Positions 7,001-15,900 of a stretch of 21,979 nt of DNA are shown one piece after another. The notes beneath the pieces are model-generated. The model saw nothing but the letters and a program-made list of their open reading frames with translations. It was not told the DNA's origin and searched no databases. The DNA lies in NCBI GenBank assembly GCA_045577475.1, contig JAZNIM010000095.1:1-21979 (forward strand). Direction: 5' to 3'. The position numbers and the translations under genes are program-made. The DNA comes from UMGS1387 sp045577475. Lineage in GTDB: Bacteria; Bacillota; Clostridia; Oscillospirales; CAG-382. Numbering within the stretch: position 1 is the stretch's first letter; each line of letters opens with the position of its first letter.

Positions 7001-7831
7001 ATGCCAAGACCAAAACAATCACAGTACGGCTCCGAAGATATTTATCCTGTTATTCAGTCATCACAGTTTGCAGAGCTTATTACATTTGAGGAATGCGGAA
7101 TAACATATCCTCATCCCAATTACAAGCTAAAAAGGAACAACTGCACTCTTTCCTGCATCGAATATGTGGAAAGCGGTGAAGGAGTCGTTCACGCAGACAA
7201 CACCTGCTTTTATCCTTCGGCGGGTGACACATATATGCTGCACGTAGGTGAAAACCAGTACTACTGGTCAGACAAAGCAAACCCGTGGAAAAAATACTGG
7301 ATCAATATAAAAGGCTCCAACTTCAAAAAACTGCTGGACGTTTTCAAACTAAACAAATCCCATCATTTTCCGGGACTTGACATAAAAGCAGAGCTTCTTG
7401 AAATAATCGAAACCGCAAAAAATGCAACAGGTGACCATACAATTCAGTATCTCGAAATAATCAACAGAATACTGCTTAAAATGTATGAGTACAACTCACG
7501 GCAGACACATACAAGTACTGCCATGCAAATACGTGAATATATTGACCTGCACGTTTCGGATATATTTTCTCTCTCAGAGCTTGAGGAAAAGTTTGGGAAA
7601 TCAAGGTCTCAGATAATACGCCTTTTCAAGAAAGAGTACGGCATGACACCCTACGCCTATCATCTTGACAAAAGGATTGAAGTTGCAAAAAATCTTCTTG
7701 TGGGCACAAAAATGAAAGTAAAAGACATTGGCGAAAGCCTCAACTTCTACGATGAGCACTATTTCAGAAACACTTTTTTGAAAAAAACGGGTGTTTCTCC
7801 CACAAAATTCCGTTCACGGCAAAACAAATAG
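7001..7831 (+). CDS. AraC-family transcriptional regulator
   Basis: The product is 276 residues. A cupin-type ligand domain (about 40-105; SGEGVVHADNTCFYPSAGDTYML is the core, with the WKKYWINIKG motif common in sugar-responsive members) precedes a C-terminal double HTH (about 170-272; LEEKFGKSRSQIIRLFKKEYG, then DIGESLNFYDEHYFRNTFLKK). The start has AAAGGTG 7 nt upstream. It is transcribed from a consensus promoter and divergent from the glutaminase A-like enzyme, which it probably activates, since that promoter lacks a -35 box. The overlapping -10 elements suggest competition between regulator and target transcription. A terminator follows at 7850-7889. Confidence 0.9.
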   Translation: MPRPKQSQYGSEDIYPVIQSSQFAELITFEECGITYPHPNYKLKRNNCTLSCIEYVESGEGVVHADNTCFYPSAGDTYMLHVGENQYYWSDKANPWKKYWINIKGSNFKKLLDVFKLNKSHHFPGLDIKAELLEIIETAKNATGDHTIQYLEIINRILLKMYEYNSRQTHTSTAMQIREYIDLHVSDIFSLSELEEKFGKSRSQIIRLFKKEYGMTPYAYHLDKRIEVAKNLLVGTKMKVKDIGESLNFYDEHYFRNTFLKKTGVSPTKFRSRQNK

Positions 7832-7849
7832 TTTTCAATACTCTTTTTC

Positions 7850-7889
7850 AGCCTGTATACCGTCATTGCGGCATACAGGCTTATTTTTT
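7850..7889 (+). terminator. Rho-independent terminator of the AraC gene
   Basis: Stem 7850-7862 with 7869-7881 (13 bp, one A-C mismatch), 6-nt loop TCATTG, then a T-rich tract to about 7890. Confidence 0.85.
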
Positions 7890-7894
7890 TATAG

Positions 7895-7925
7895 GTATGC
7901 ACTGCCCTTTACAGACAGTGCATAC
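7895..7925. repeat. Second hairpin behind the terminator
   Basis: GTATGCACTG (7895-7904) and CAGTGCATAC (7916-7925) form a perfect 10-bp inverted repeat with an 11-nt loop and no T run on either side. It may be a transcript-stabilising fold or a remnant; no function can be assigned. Confidence 0.5.
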
Positions 7926-8034
7926 AGGAAATGCAGAAAGCACGGCAACAATGCGGCAAAAAACATATTACTATGAAAAGGAGAGAGTACCGCCCGTACT
8001 TTCTGCAGTAACCTCGATGGTTTTACGGACCGTA

Positions 8035-9255
8035 CTAATCTACAACCGATACCGTGATATTGTCTATCATGGCAGAATAGTTATAGAACTGTCCGTTTCT
8101 GTCCTGAGGATCCACGAAAAGTGTGAACTGGTCGTGGTCTCTTACATCAATACTTGAGCCGACTGTAAAGGTTATGCTTCTTCTCACCCAGCCGTCGGAG
8201 GCATTTGCTTTGAATACGCAATCCTCAATGGGGTGGTCGGTAACACTTCTGATTTCTCCATTTACAATATCGGTATACTTGGGATTTACCTTTGCTGTTA
8301 CATTAACGCCGTCAGCACCGTGCTGATCGGTGAGAATACGCAGGTCAAATTCAACCTTATAGGTAGCTCCTGCTTTAAAGCGTGTATTTGCCTTGAAATA
8401 GCACCAGGTTTTCTTTGATGAATCAGGCACAAGCAGATATGCGTGGTTACCTTCTCTCAGGTCGTCCTCAACGATTGTTACGGTTGTTGAGCCTGTGGTA
8501 AGGTTTGCCCTGCTGTTAACATTCTCGGCATCTGCATTTTCAATATAGAAGGGTGCACCTTCGTCAACCTGCATCATCAATTCTTCAATCTTCTGCCGGT
8601 GCTGTTTTTCTTCAAGGAGAAAGGCTTCGGATGCTTTGTCGGGCTTTACTCTTAAGTAGTCGATTTCATAGTATCCGTTTTCATTTGCAGGGTCAAATCT
8701 TATTGTGTTTACAACACCTGTCCAAGCAGCATTCTGTGTGCAATCAAACTTCATTATATAGAAGCCTTCCGAATCCTTCTGTGCATCTGCAAGACTCATT
8801 CTCAAGGTCTTTGCTTCATTGAGATTAGGCTCTGCATCCGTTGCAAAATATATTGTGGACGAGGCAGATACATTGTCACCTGCACTGAAGGATGGCTTGA
8901 ATCTTAACTCTATTTCACGATAATACTCGGTGTTAATATTCAGCTTTTCCTGAACCATAAAAGGGTCTGCGGAAGTTGAGTTCATACCCAGCATACCTTC
9001 CGAAACAATTCCTGTTGCATTTACAAGGCTGAAGCCTTCAAAGTCACCGGGAGTATTAAATTCAAACTGATTGTCAAGCTTTACCTGCTCCGAAGAAACA
9101 TCATTTCTTACATTTATGGAAATATCGTTGCCGTCTACGGTGTACTTATAGCCGAAGGTATCGCAAATAAGCTTCATGGGAACAAAAACAAGTCCGTCAA
9201 GCTTTTCAACAGGCTGTGACAGCGTTACAAAGCCGTCGTCAACATAAGCGATATC
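8035..9255 (-). pseudogene. 5'-truncated secreted protein: copper amine oxidase-like stalk plus carbohydrate-binding-type domains
   Basis: About 406 C-terminal residues of a minus-strand gene remain. They begin inside a copper amine oxidase N-terminal-like (stalk) domain: YVDDGFVTLSQPVEKLDGLVF, then VPMKLICDTFGYKYTVDG. A galactose-binding-like beta-sandwich follows, with YFATDAEPN, WTGVVNTIRFDP and YYEIDYLRVKP. A helical linker (EEKQHRQKIEELMMQ) and a CBM4/9-like jelly roll end in DNITVSVVD and the stop at 8035. The frame stays open to 9678, but everything upstream of about 9255 is antisense to another gene and not homologous to the stalk. The original start, signal peptide and promoter are therefore missing. 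Such proteins bind polysaccharides or the cell wall outside the cell. Truncation at a palindrome points to rearrangement or an assembly join. Confidence 0.7.
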
Positions 9256-9259
9256 GCTT
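9246..9259. other. 14-bp perfect palindrome at a head-to-head gene junction
   Basis: AAGCGATATCGCTT is its own reverse complement. To its left the minus-strand stalk-domain gene begins abruptly; to its right plus-strand homology to the gene ending at 20505 begins abruptly. It marks the breakpoint of a deletion, inversion or misassembly. Confidence 0.75.
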
Positions 9260-9780
9260 CCTATATGACAACCGACGGTAAAAAGTCCATAAGACTCAAT
9301 ACTCCCATGGGTATCCGATTCAGAGCCGAGATAACAGAAGCGGCAAAGGAAGAAGATACCGCCTTCGTCATCGACGAATACGGCTTTATAATCGCACTTG
9401 AAGACCATTTGAACGGTGCAGAGCTGAACTTCGACTTTAACAAATATGTCAGCGGCGTTGCGTACAATAAAGCAGACGGCAAAAACGTGATATTTGATAT
9501 TTCCGATGGAAAAACAATCTTCACCGGCGTACTTTACGGCATACCCGTGGCAAATTACAAGACAAATATCGTGTGCAAAACCTACACAAAGATAACCGTT
9601 GACGGCAAGCAGTTTGTCGTATACGGCGAGGCAGTTACAGGTAACGTGTATGATACTGCAAAGGGACTTATCAATCAAGGCGGACTTGATGAAGAAACAG
9701 AAGGCAAGCTGTATCAGATAATTCTCGATTACGAAAACGAAACGGGAATTAATGCCGATGAGCTTTATCCCAAAAACTAA
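9260..9780 (+). pseudogene. 5'-truncated copy of a surface-protein C-terminal domain
   Basis: From SYMTTDGKK onward the frame matches residues about 1072-1244 of the protein ending at 20505, with about 21 substitutions in 171 residues (about 88% identity by eye). Homology starts right at the palindrome. An ATG at 9265 exists but has no ribosome binding site or promoter, and the preceding secretion signal and repeats are absent, so it is probably a dead 3' fragment. The domain (IRFRA, FVIDEYGFIIAL, VSGVAYNKADGKNVIFD, GIP..YKTNIVCKTYTK, and the ending DELYPKN) is a common C-terminal module of clostridial secreted proteins with unknown function. An intact reading frame after truncation suggests a recent event or residual constraint. 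Confidence 0.75.
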
Positions 9781-9935
9781 CTTTGAAAATTAGGGGTTCA
9801 GAGAATTATGCGTGTAATCTTATTGTGCACAACTGATACCACCGACGATTTTCACAGTATAAGTGATTTTTAAAGAACTCAACGCACAAAATTTCGTAGG
9901 CATTATTCTGCAATTTGAATATTTCCCACACTGTT

Positions 9936-9980
9936 CCCACACTTTTTTCAAAAAAACAGCCAAAAGTGTGGGGACTTTTT
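9936..9980 (+). terminator. Terminator-like hairpin
   Basis: CCCACACTTTT (9936-9946) pairs perfectly with AAAAGTGTGGG (9962-9972) over a 15-nt loop, followed by GACTTTTT. A further direct copy of CCCACACT lies at 9925-9932. It could end the fragment's parent transcript, or insulate the next gene. Confidence 0.6.
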
Positions 9981-9993
9981 CTTGCAAAAGCAG

Positions 9994-9999
9994 TATAAT
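9994..9999 (+). promoter_or_regulatory. Possible -10 box for the 686-residue secreted protein
   Basis: TATAAT stands 27 nt before ATG 10027 with no clear -35 at 16-18 bp; the terminator hairpin tail occupies that position. Weak on its own. Confidence 0.35.
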
Positions 10000-10026
10000 T
10001 ATAAAAAAATAATCGGAGTGGAAGCT

Positions 10027-12087
10027 ATGAAAAAAACAAATTCAGTATTTTTGCTTGTCTTATCAATGATTTTGTTCCTGATGACTGCTGCTGTTTTTGC
10101 AATGCCTTCGCAGACCGCTTTGACGGCTGAAGAGTATGCAGTCAACATTGTCAACAAGCCGGGCACAACCTTTGTGCTCAGTCAAGGTGAATATACAAGT
10201 GATGTCTGTGACCTGTGGAATGAAATCGACTCAGAAGGCTCGGGTAAACTGAAGTTTGACCAGTCCTTCAGCCTCAATATCAATGATACCGTTGAGGTCT
10301 ATAACAACTTTATAGATACCCAATATCCGGACGGGGATCGTGAGCATTACAAGGCTTTAGAGGACAACAACAACGGTGCAATTTTTTATGTTCAAGCAAG
10401 AGTTTTGATTAACAACTACGACTTCCAATTTAGAAGCAAAGCAAGTTATGAGTATGCGCCATACGGATTGGATGGCGCATATAACGAGGGTTGCGGTGAA
10501 TGGAGCATTTCTTCTTATTACGACGAGCTCAGTGATTTCTTTACAATAAGCAAAGACGGCGGTGTTCTTAACCTTTCACTTGACGGAACGGTAAAGGAAA
10601 TCTATGAAGCACTTAAAGCACAGGACGAAACTTTAGGCGACGTTACCATAAACAACTTGGAGTTTGAATTAAGGGTTTCCTGTGAAGTGGAATATAGTGG
10701 TTCTTGGGGAAGTACCAACTACACTGAACTCAGTTTTGAAGCCATCTCTCACAGCTTGTATGACAAGCATATCTTTGAATCGGCATCGGAATATGATAAC
10801 CTTTCCGTAATACCTATAACAGCACCACTTACGGTAAATGTCGCTCCTGCGTATGAGGGCTGTTATGAACCTGTAAAGACAGAGTATAACTGGTATTACG
10901 AGTTCATAAAGGAAGGCTACGATACCGATGAAGACGGCACGTGGTACGGCTACTTTGAAAAAGACGAAACCAAGGAAGCGGATGTTCTGACCGAAACAGC
11001 GCCAAGCGGTACCATTTACGGTATTGCTTACGGAACAGTCAATTCAGACAGCAACAGCATAACGCTTGACGACATTCTGAATGAAGATAACAAAGCTTTT
11101 ATCAATAGCTTTATCGGTGAAAAACCAAGGGAACTGGGCGGCAAGGGTCAGATGTTAATCGAATGCGCTGTTACACTCACCTTTGAAGACGGTAAACAGT
11201 GGGTGGTTTATATTACAAAAGCCGATTATATGTCAAGGCTCATCATTCCCTGTATGCACGCCTGCACAGTATGCGGCCTCTGCACAGTTACAGATGAAAT
11301 GCTGCCCTGTAATTTTGACCAGATGAGTTATGATATAACCAACATATGCTTTTGCGATGAACCCTCTGTTCCCGAATATAAGGTTACGGTTGAATCTGAG
11401 AGTCAAATGACTATTGAAAGCACAGAAAGAATAGTAAACGTGGTTGTTGAAAAGATTGAAGTTAAAGAAACACCCTCCAATTCCTTTATCATTAACACAA
11501 CGCAAGCCGTAGGTGCAGATAATGTAATGGGTTTTTATAACATCAATGTTTTTGACGAAGAAGGATACCCGTACACCCTTAATATGTGGTATGACGAAGG
11601 AGAAGAACTGACGGTAACTGTGCCTGTAAGCATGGAGGAAGCATTGGCACTTCAAAGCGGCGAGGCTGCCTTGTACCACATATTAGCAGACGGAACGGCA
11701 CAAGAGGTTGAAAATGTTACAGTGGAAACAGACGGGGAGTCTGCGGTTATGATATTTACATCGAGCAGCTTCAGTCCTTATATAATAGCTGAAAAAACCG
11801 AGTCACCTGCCGAAACCTCCGTTGCCGTGACAAAAAGCGGCTCATCAGGCACTTGCACCGTAAAATACACCGTAACGTCATCTGATTTGGCAAAGTCACC
11901 TGTAATTTATATCGCATTCTATAATGATAAGGACGTTCTTACGTCACTCGTTGTTAAGAGTGAGGATGTTATTGCACAAGACGAATTTGAAACAGCAATC
12001 CCCAACGGCTGTACGAAATGTAAGGTAATGCTTTGGACAACAACCCTTGTTCCGCTTTGCACAGCCGACGAGTGTCAGCTTGGCTAA
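10027..12087 (+). CDS. Secreted protein of unknown function with Cys-rich loop and Ig-like C-terminal domain
   Basis: The product is 686 residues. ATG 10027 has GGAG 8 nt upstream; the in-frame ATG at 9982 would add residues before the signal peptide and has no RBS. MKKTNSVFLLVLSMILFLM followed by AVFA is a classic Sec signal with a type I peptidase site. The acidic middle has no motif I recognise. Around residues 408-455 lies a cysteine loop, CMHACTVCGLC, then CNF and CFC, of the CxHxCxVCGxCT type seen in many clostridial secreted proteins and possibly metal binding. After this come beta-rich segments (about 460-600) with SSSFSPYIIAE. The last 80 residues end in KVMLWTTTLVPLC, resembling KIMLWKDAESFAPLC in the protein ending at 16565, so they share a terminal module. 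No LPXTG or dockerin is visible. Monocistronic, with a terminator at 12105-12140. Confidence 0.75.
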   Translation: MKKTNSVFLLVLSMILFLMTAAVFAMPSQTALTAEEYAVNIVNKPGTTFVLSQGEYTSDVCDLWNEIDSEGSGKLKFDQSFSLNINDTVEVYNNFIDTQYPDGDREHYKALEDNNNGAIFYVQARVLINNYDFQFRSKASYEYAPYGLDGAYNEGCGEWSISSYYDELSDFFTISKDGGVLNLSLDGTVKEIYEALKAQDETLGDVTINNLEFELRVSCEVEYSGSWGSTNYTELSFEAISHSLYDKHIFESASEYDNLSVIPITAPLTVNVAPAYEGCYEPVKTEYNWYYEFIKEGYDTDEDGTWYGYFEKDETKEADVLTETAPSGTIYGIAYGTVNSDSNSITLDDILNEDNKAFINSFIGEKPRELGGKGQMLIECAVTLTFEDGKQWVVYITKADYMSRLIIPCMHACTVCGLCTVTDEMLPCNFDQMSYDITNICFCDEPSVPEYKVTVESESQMTIESTERIVNVVVEKIEVKETPSNSFIINTTQAVGADNVMGFYNINVFDEEGYPYTLNMWYDEGEELTVTVPVSMEEALALQSGEAALYHILADGTAQEVENVTVETDGESAVMIFTSSSFSPYIIAEKTESPAETSVAVTKSGSSGTCTVKYTVTSSDLAKSPVIYIAFYNDKDVLTSLVVKSEDVIAQDEFETAIPNGCTKCKVMLWTTTLVPLCTADECQLG

Positions 12088-12104
12088 CCGTAATTATAAT
12101 AACA

Positions 12105-12140
12105 ACCGCTTTGGTAAGTATGCCAAGGCGGTATTTTTTT
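12105..12140 (+). terminator. Rho-independent terminator
   Basis: ACCGCTTTGG (12105-12114) pairs with CCAAGGCGGT (12123-12132) with one G-U, followed by ATTTTTTT. It separates the 686-residue gene from the tetR-type operon. Confidence 0.85.
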
Positions 12141-12151
12141 GCAAAAAACTA

Positions 12152-12180
12152 TTGACAACATAATGTGTCTATGATAAAAT
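12152..12180 (+). promoter_or_regulatory. Strong promoter of the TetR operon
   Basis: TTGACA (12152-12157), 17 bp, TAAAAT (12175-12180), with TG two bases before the -10 (extended -10). The expected start near 12187 falls inside the palindromic operator. Confidence 0.8.
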
Positions 12181-12197
12181 TAGTACAGATACTAATT
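12178..12197. promoter_or_regulatory. Palindromic operator for the TetR-type regulator
   Basis: AATTAGTA (12178-12185), CAGA, TACTAATT (12190-12197): perfect 8-bp arms, 20 bp in all, overlapping the end of the -10 and the transcript start. Position and size suit autorepression by a TetR dimer. Confidence 0.65.
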
Positions 12198-12215
12198 GTA
12201 TACAGGAGGCTTTTA

Positions 12216-12899
12216 ATGTTAAAAAGTATTATCGAGCGAAATAAGAAGCTTTCACCGCTGTCAAATACGGAAATAAGAATTATAAAAGGTGCGGTAAAGC
12301 TGTTTTTAGAGAATGGATACTCTGCAACCACAATAAAAATGATACAGGACGAAACGGGTGTAAAGCTGGGTAACATAACCTACTACTTCCGTTCCAAGGA
12401 GGACATGTTGTACATCCTCGTTCAGGAAATAATGGATTTTCACCTGAATGTAATTGAAGAAACCCATGAAAAAACAGGTGATGCAATGCTGTCCTGTGCC
12501 ATGGAAGTCGCAATTCAGATTGCACTTTGCGAAAACAATGACAAGGCGTGGGATTTGTATCATTCGGCATACACTCATCGGCATATACTTGAAATGATTA
12601 AAGACTGGACGGCAAAGAAAAATTTTCACCTGCTGGGCGAAAGACTTCCTCACCTGTCGGAGGCTGACTTCAGAATAATGGAAAACGTCTGCACAAGCAT
12701 TGAGCTGTCTGCTCTCACCTCTCCTTGTGACAGGTATTATACATTGGAGGACAAAATCACCCTCACTCTCGACTCAATCATGAAAATATACGAAATCCCC
12801 AAAGAAGAACGGGAATCGGTCATCAAAAAGGTGCTTGAAAACGACCTTACGGCAATCGGAAATAAGGTGTTCAGTGACTTTGTTTCAAGACTTAAGTAA
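12216..12899 (+). CDS. TetR/AcrR-family transcriptional regulator
   Basis: The product is 227 residues. ATG 12216 follows AGGAGG by 6 nt; the earlier in-frame ATG at 12165 lies within the promoter. The N-terminal TetR DNA-binding domain (about 19-65) shows AVKLFLENGYSATTIKMIQDE, then TGVKLGNITYYFRSKEDMLY, the standard helix-turn-helix with recognition helix. The helical C-terminal ligand and dimer domain is not like any characterised subfamily I recognise. A palindrome overlaps its own promoter, which suggests autorepression. The gene is followed after 33 nt by the 1210-residue secreted protein with its own RBS and no intervening terminator or promoter. The regulator therefore probably controls the whole secreted-protein operon, in response to an unknown ligand. 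Confidence 0.9.
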   Translation: MLKSIIERNKKLSPLSNTEIRIIKGAVKLFLENGYSATTIKMIQDETGVKLGNITYYFRSKEDMLYILVQEIMDFHLNVIEETHEKTGDAMLSCAMEVAIQIALCENNDKAWDLYHSAYTHRHILEMIKDWTAKKNFHLLGERLPHLSEADFRIMENVCTSIELSALTSPCDRYYTLEDKITLTLDSIMKIYEIPKEERESVIKKVLENDLTAIGNKVFSDFVSRLK

Positions 12900-12932
12900 A
12901 TGCAAAATGCATTAAGAATACGGAGGACGACC

Positions 12933-15900
12933 ATGAAAACAAAAAAATTATTAACCTTATTACTCACACTTGCAATAGTCGCACTTACAGCGGTAACAGT
13001 CGGTGCACTTTCCGTTGATATTGCATCGGGAGATATAACCGTTACCGAGGCGGGCGGTGTAAAATACGCAAACGACACAGCCTATTCGGGTGAGCTTAAC
13101 GTAACCGACAGCGACACAAAATTAGCAAATATGCTGATAATTGAAAGCGGTGAGCACAATGTTACGATCAATTCTATTACGGTATGCAATATTCTTGTAT
13201 CAGAAGGAGCAAAGCTTAATCTCACCATAAAGGGTGACGGTAAAATTTACAACTCATCCACCTTATACTGGTTGGCGGGAATCAGTGTGCCCGAGGGTGC
13301 CGAGCTTGTAATAACCGAGGCTTCCACAGGCTCAATGTATATCGAAGGCGGCCGTTCTTCAGCGGGAATCGGCGGTGACAAGGATAAAAGCAACGGAAAA
13401 ATAACCATTAGCGGCGGCACGCTGACTATTGAAGGTGACGTTGACGCAGCAGGCATCGGCGGCGGTCAGAGAGGTGAGGGAAAAGATATAACCATTACGG
13501 GCGGTACGCTGACTGTCAAAGGCGGTAACTCTGCAGCAGGCATCGGCGGCGGTTTTGCTTGCGGCGGATCAAATATAACCATTACGGGCGGCACGGTAAC
13601 TGCTACAGGCGGTATGTATGGAGCAGGCATCGGCGGCGGAAGCAACTGTGACGGAACAAATATAACCATCACGGGCGGCACTGTAATAGCCGAGCGCGGT
13701 AACTATGCAGCAGGTATCGGCGGCGGACATAACGGCAGCGGAACAGACATCACCATTTCAGGCGGCACGGTAACCGCTATAGGATATAATCTTCCCGAAC
13801 ATTATACAAGAGGTATAGGTGCAGGTGATACAGATTACAATTGGTCAGCGGACGATAACATTACGAAGAACATTTTTGTTGCCCCTCAGGAGTTTTGCGC
13901 AATCATTGCAAAATTAAACGAAGAGTCCACAGAAATAATCGATACATACACAGAAAAGACAGATATTTCTTCGATGGTTCACGAGAGATTTATGATTCAC
14001 TTGTATACCGTTACCTGCGGCGGCAATCACGTTGACGAGGATAAAGACCATAAGTGTGATATTTGTAAGGAAACAACCCCCTGTGATTTTAATGAAAACA
14101 ACGGCTTCTGCCTTGTTTGCGGTGCATACGAAGAACCTGAGCTTAAAGATAACTACTATCAAATCAAAAACGGCGGTAACCTCTACTGGTTTGCAAACCA
14201 CATAAACAACGTTGACAGAACGGCAAACGCTGTTCTCCTGAATGACATCGACCTTGAAGGAAAGTCTGACGGCACAGGCAGAAAGTGGATACCAATAGGC
14301 TCTACAGGCGAGAACAGCAACAACTTCCGAGGTATCTTTGACGGCAGAAATCATACAATCGCAAACCTTTATATTGACGAGCAAAGAGCAGGAATGGGAC
14401 TCTTCGGAGAAGTACGTCTTGGTACTGTTGAAAACTTTACCATTTACGGCGATGTAAAGCTTACCTCCGATTGCAGCTATGTAGGCGGTGTAATCGGCTC
14501 AGTTCCCGGTGCAAACGGTACAGATGTACCCGACCATAACGGTGCAACAATTCGTAATATTACATCGTATGTAAATGTAACTCTTGAAGAAAACGCACAC
14601 GGTTCAAGCTTTATAGGTGGCTTTATTGGTTACGCCAACCACGAATCGATTATCGAAAACTGCTCATGGTACGGCACACTCGACCTTGGCATTTACCGTG
14701 CAGACAGCGGTGTGGGCGGTCTTGTGGGACGACTCTATGATAAATCCAATGTTACCATTCGCAACTGCGTCGCTTACGGCACAATAAAGACTTCCTATAA
14801 GAGCGGTACTCACAATAATTACGATACCATTTACATCGGCGGCGTGCTGTCCTACAGCCCGTCGGGTACAAAGGCAGTCCTTGAAAACAATCTTTGGGCA
14901 GGCAGCTTCATTGATGACACCGACCTTGGCAACAAAGCACATCTCTCTGCTTTCGGTACGTTAAACGGCGAAGAAGTTGTGACAAACTGCTACACTATTG
15001 ATTCCGCACCGTACCTCACAACCGAAAATGTAAATGCCAACGGCATTACAACCGTTACCCCACAGCAGATGGCTTCCGGTGAGGTGGCTTACAAGTTAGG
15101 TGAAGCCTTCGGTCAGAAAATCGGAACGGATGCTTATCCAATCCTTGACGGCGACGTGGTTTACTACGGCTATGAAGATTGTAATTCTACCCAAAAGGTT
15201 TACAGCAACGAAGAAGTAAGCGAAACACTTCCCGACCATAAGGACGAAGACAAAAACCACACCTGCGACGTGTGCAAAGAGATTGTTACCGAGTGTGCAG
15301 ACGAGGATAAAAACCACCTTTGCGACGTCTGCTCCGTAGAATTAAGTAAGTGCTCGGACGAAGACAATAACCATATCTGCGACGTCTGCACCGAAAAATT
15401 AAGTGAGTGCTCTGATGAGGACAAAAACTGCGTGTGCGACGTTTGCGGCACTTCCATAGCCCACAAGGACGAAGACGCAGACTGTGTGTGTGACGTTTGC
15501 AAAACAGAAATACACATTGATGAAAATTCCGACAGTATATGTGACAAATGCAATATTGCTTCGGGAAGCTGCGGCGAAAATGTAACCTGGACCTTTAACG
15601 AAACCACAGGTACGATAACCCTTTCGGGAACGGGTGCTACCAAGGATTACCTTGCTAAATCCCCTTGGTTTGACTATATCGGTAAATTTACAAACTTAAC
15701 CATAGAAAACGGAATAACCGGTCTTGGTAGAAGTTTACTTACATTGTGTACCAATCTTGAAACAATACATTATCTTGGCACGGAAGAAGAATGGGGTGCA
15801 ATCAATATAGGTGCGGGTAACTCAAGTTATGTCAACGCCGCCGACAAACACTTTTGCATACATAAGGAAGCACAGCAGGCAACCTGTCTTGCCGGCGGAA

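Noticed and set aside
9256..9678. N-terminal 140 residues of the long minus-strand frame ending at 8035
   Set aside because: This part is exactly antisense to the conserved C-terminal module. The same antisense frame is open at the intact copy (19708-20427), so the openness reflects codon composition.
11233..11679. 148-residue minus-strand frame
   Set aside because: Antisense to the secreted protein at 10027-12087 with no start signals; third-position composition explains it.
13371..13820. CRISPR-like periodic repeats
   Set aside because: The period is 87 bp, a multiple of three, with no constant repeat/variable spacer alternation. It encodes a regular protein repeat.
15237..15560. Tandem DNA repeats as a CRISPR or VNTR outside genes
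   Set aside because: Units vary between 17 and 19 codons and stay in frame within a 1210-residue gene.
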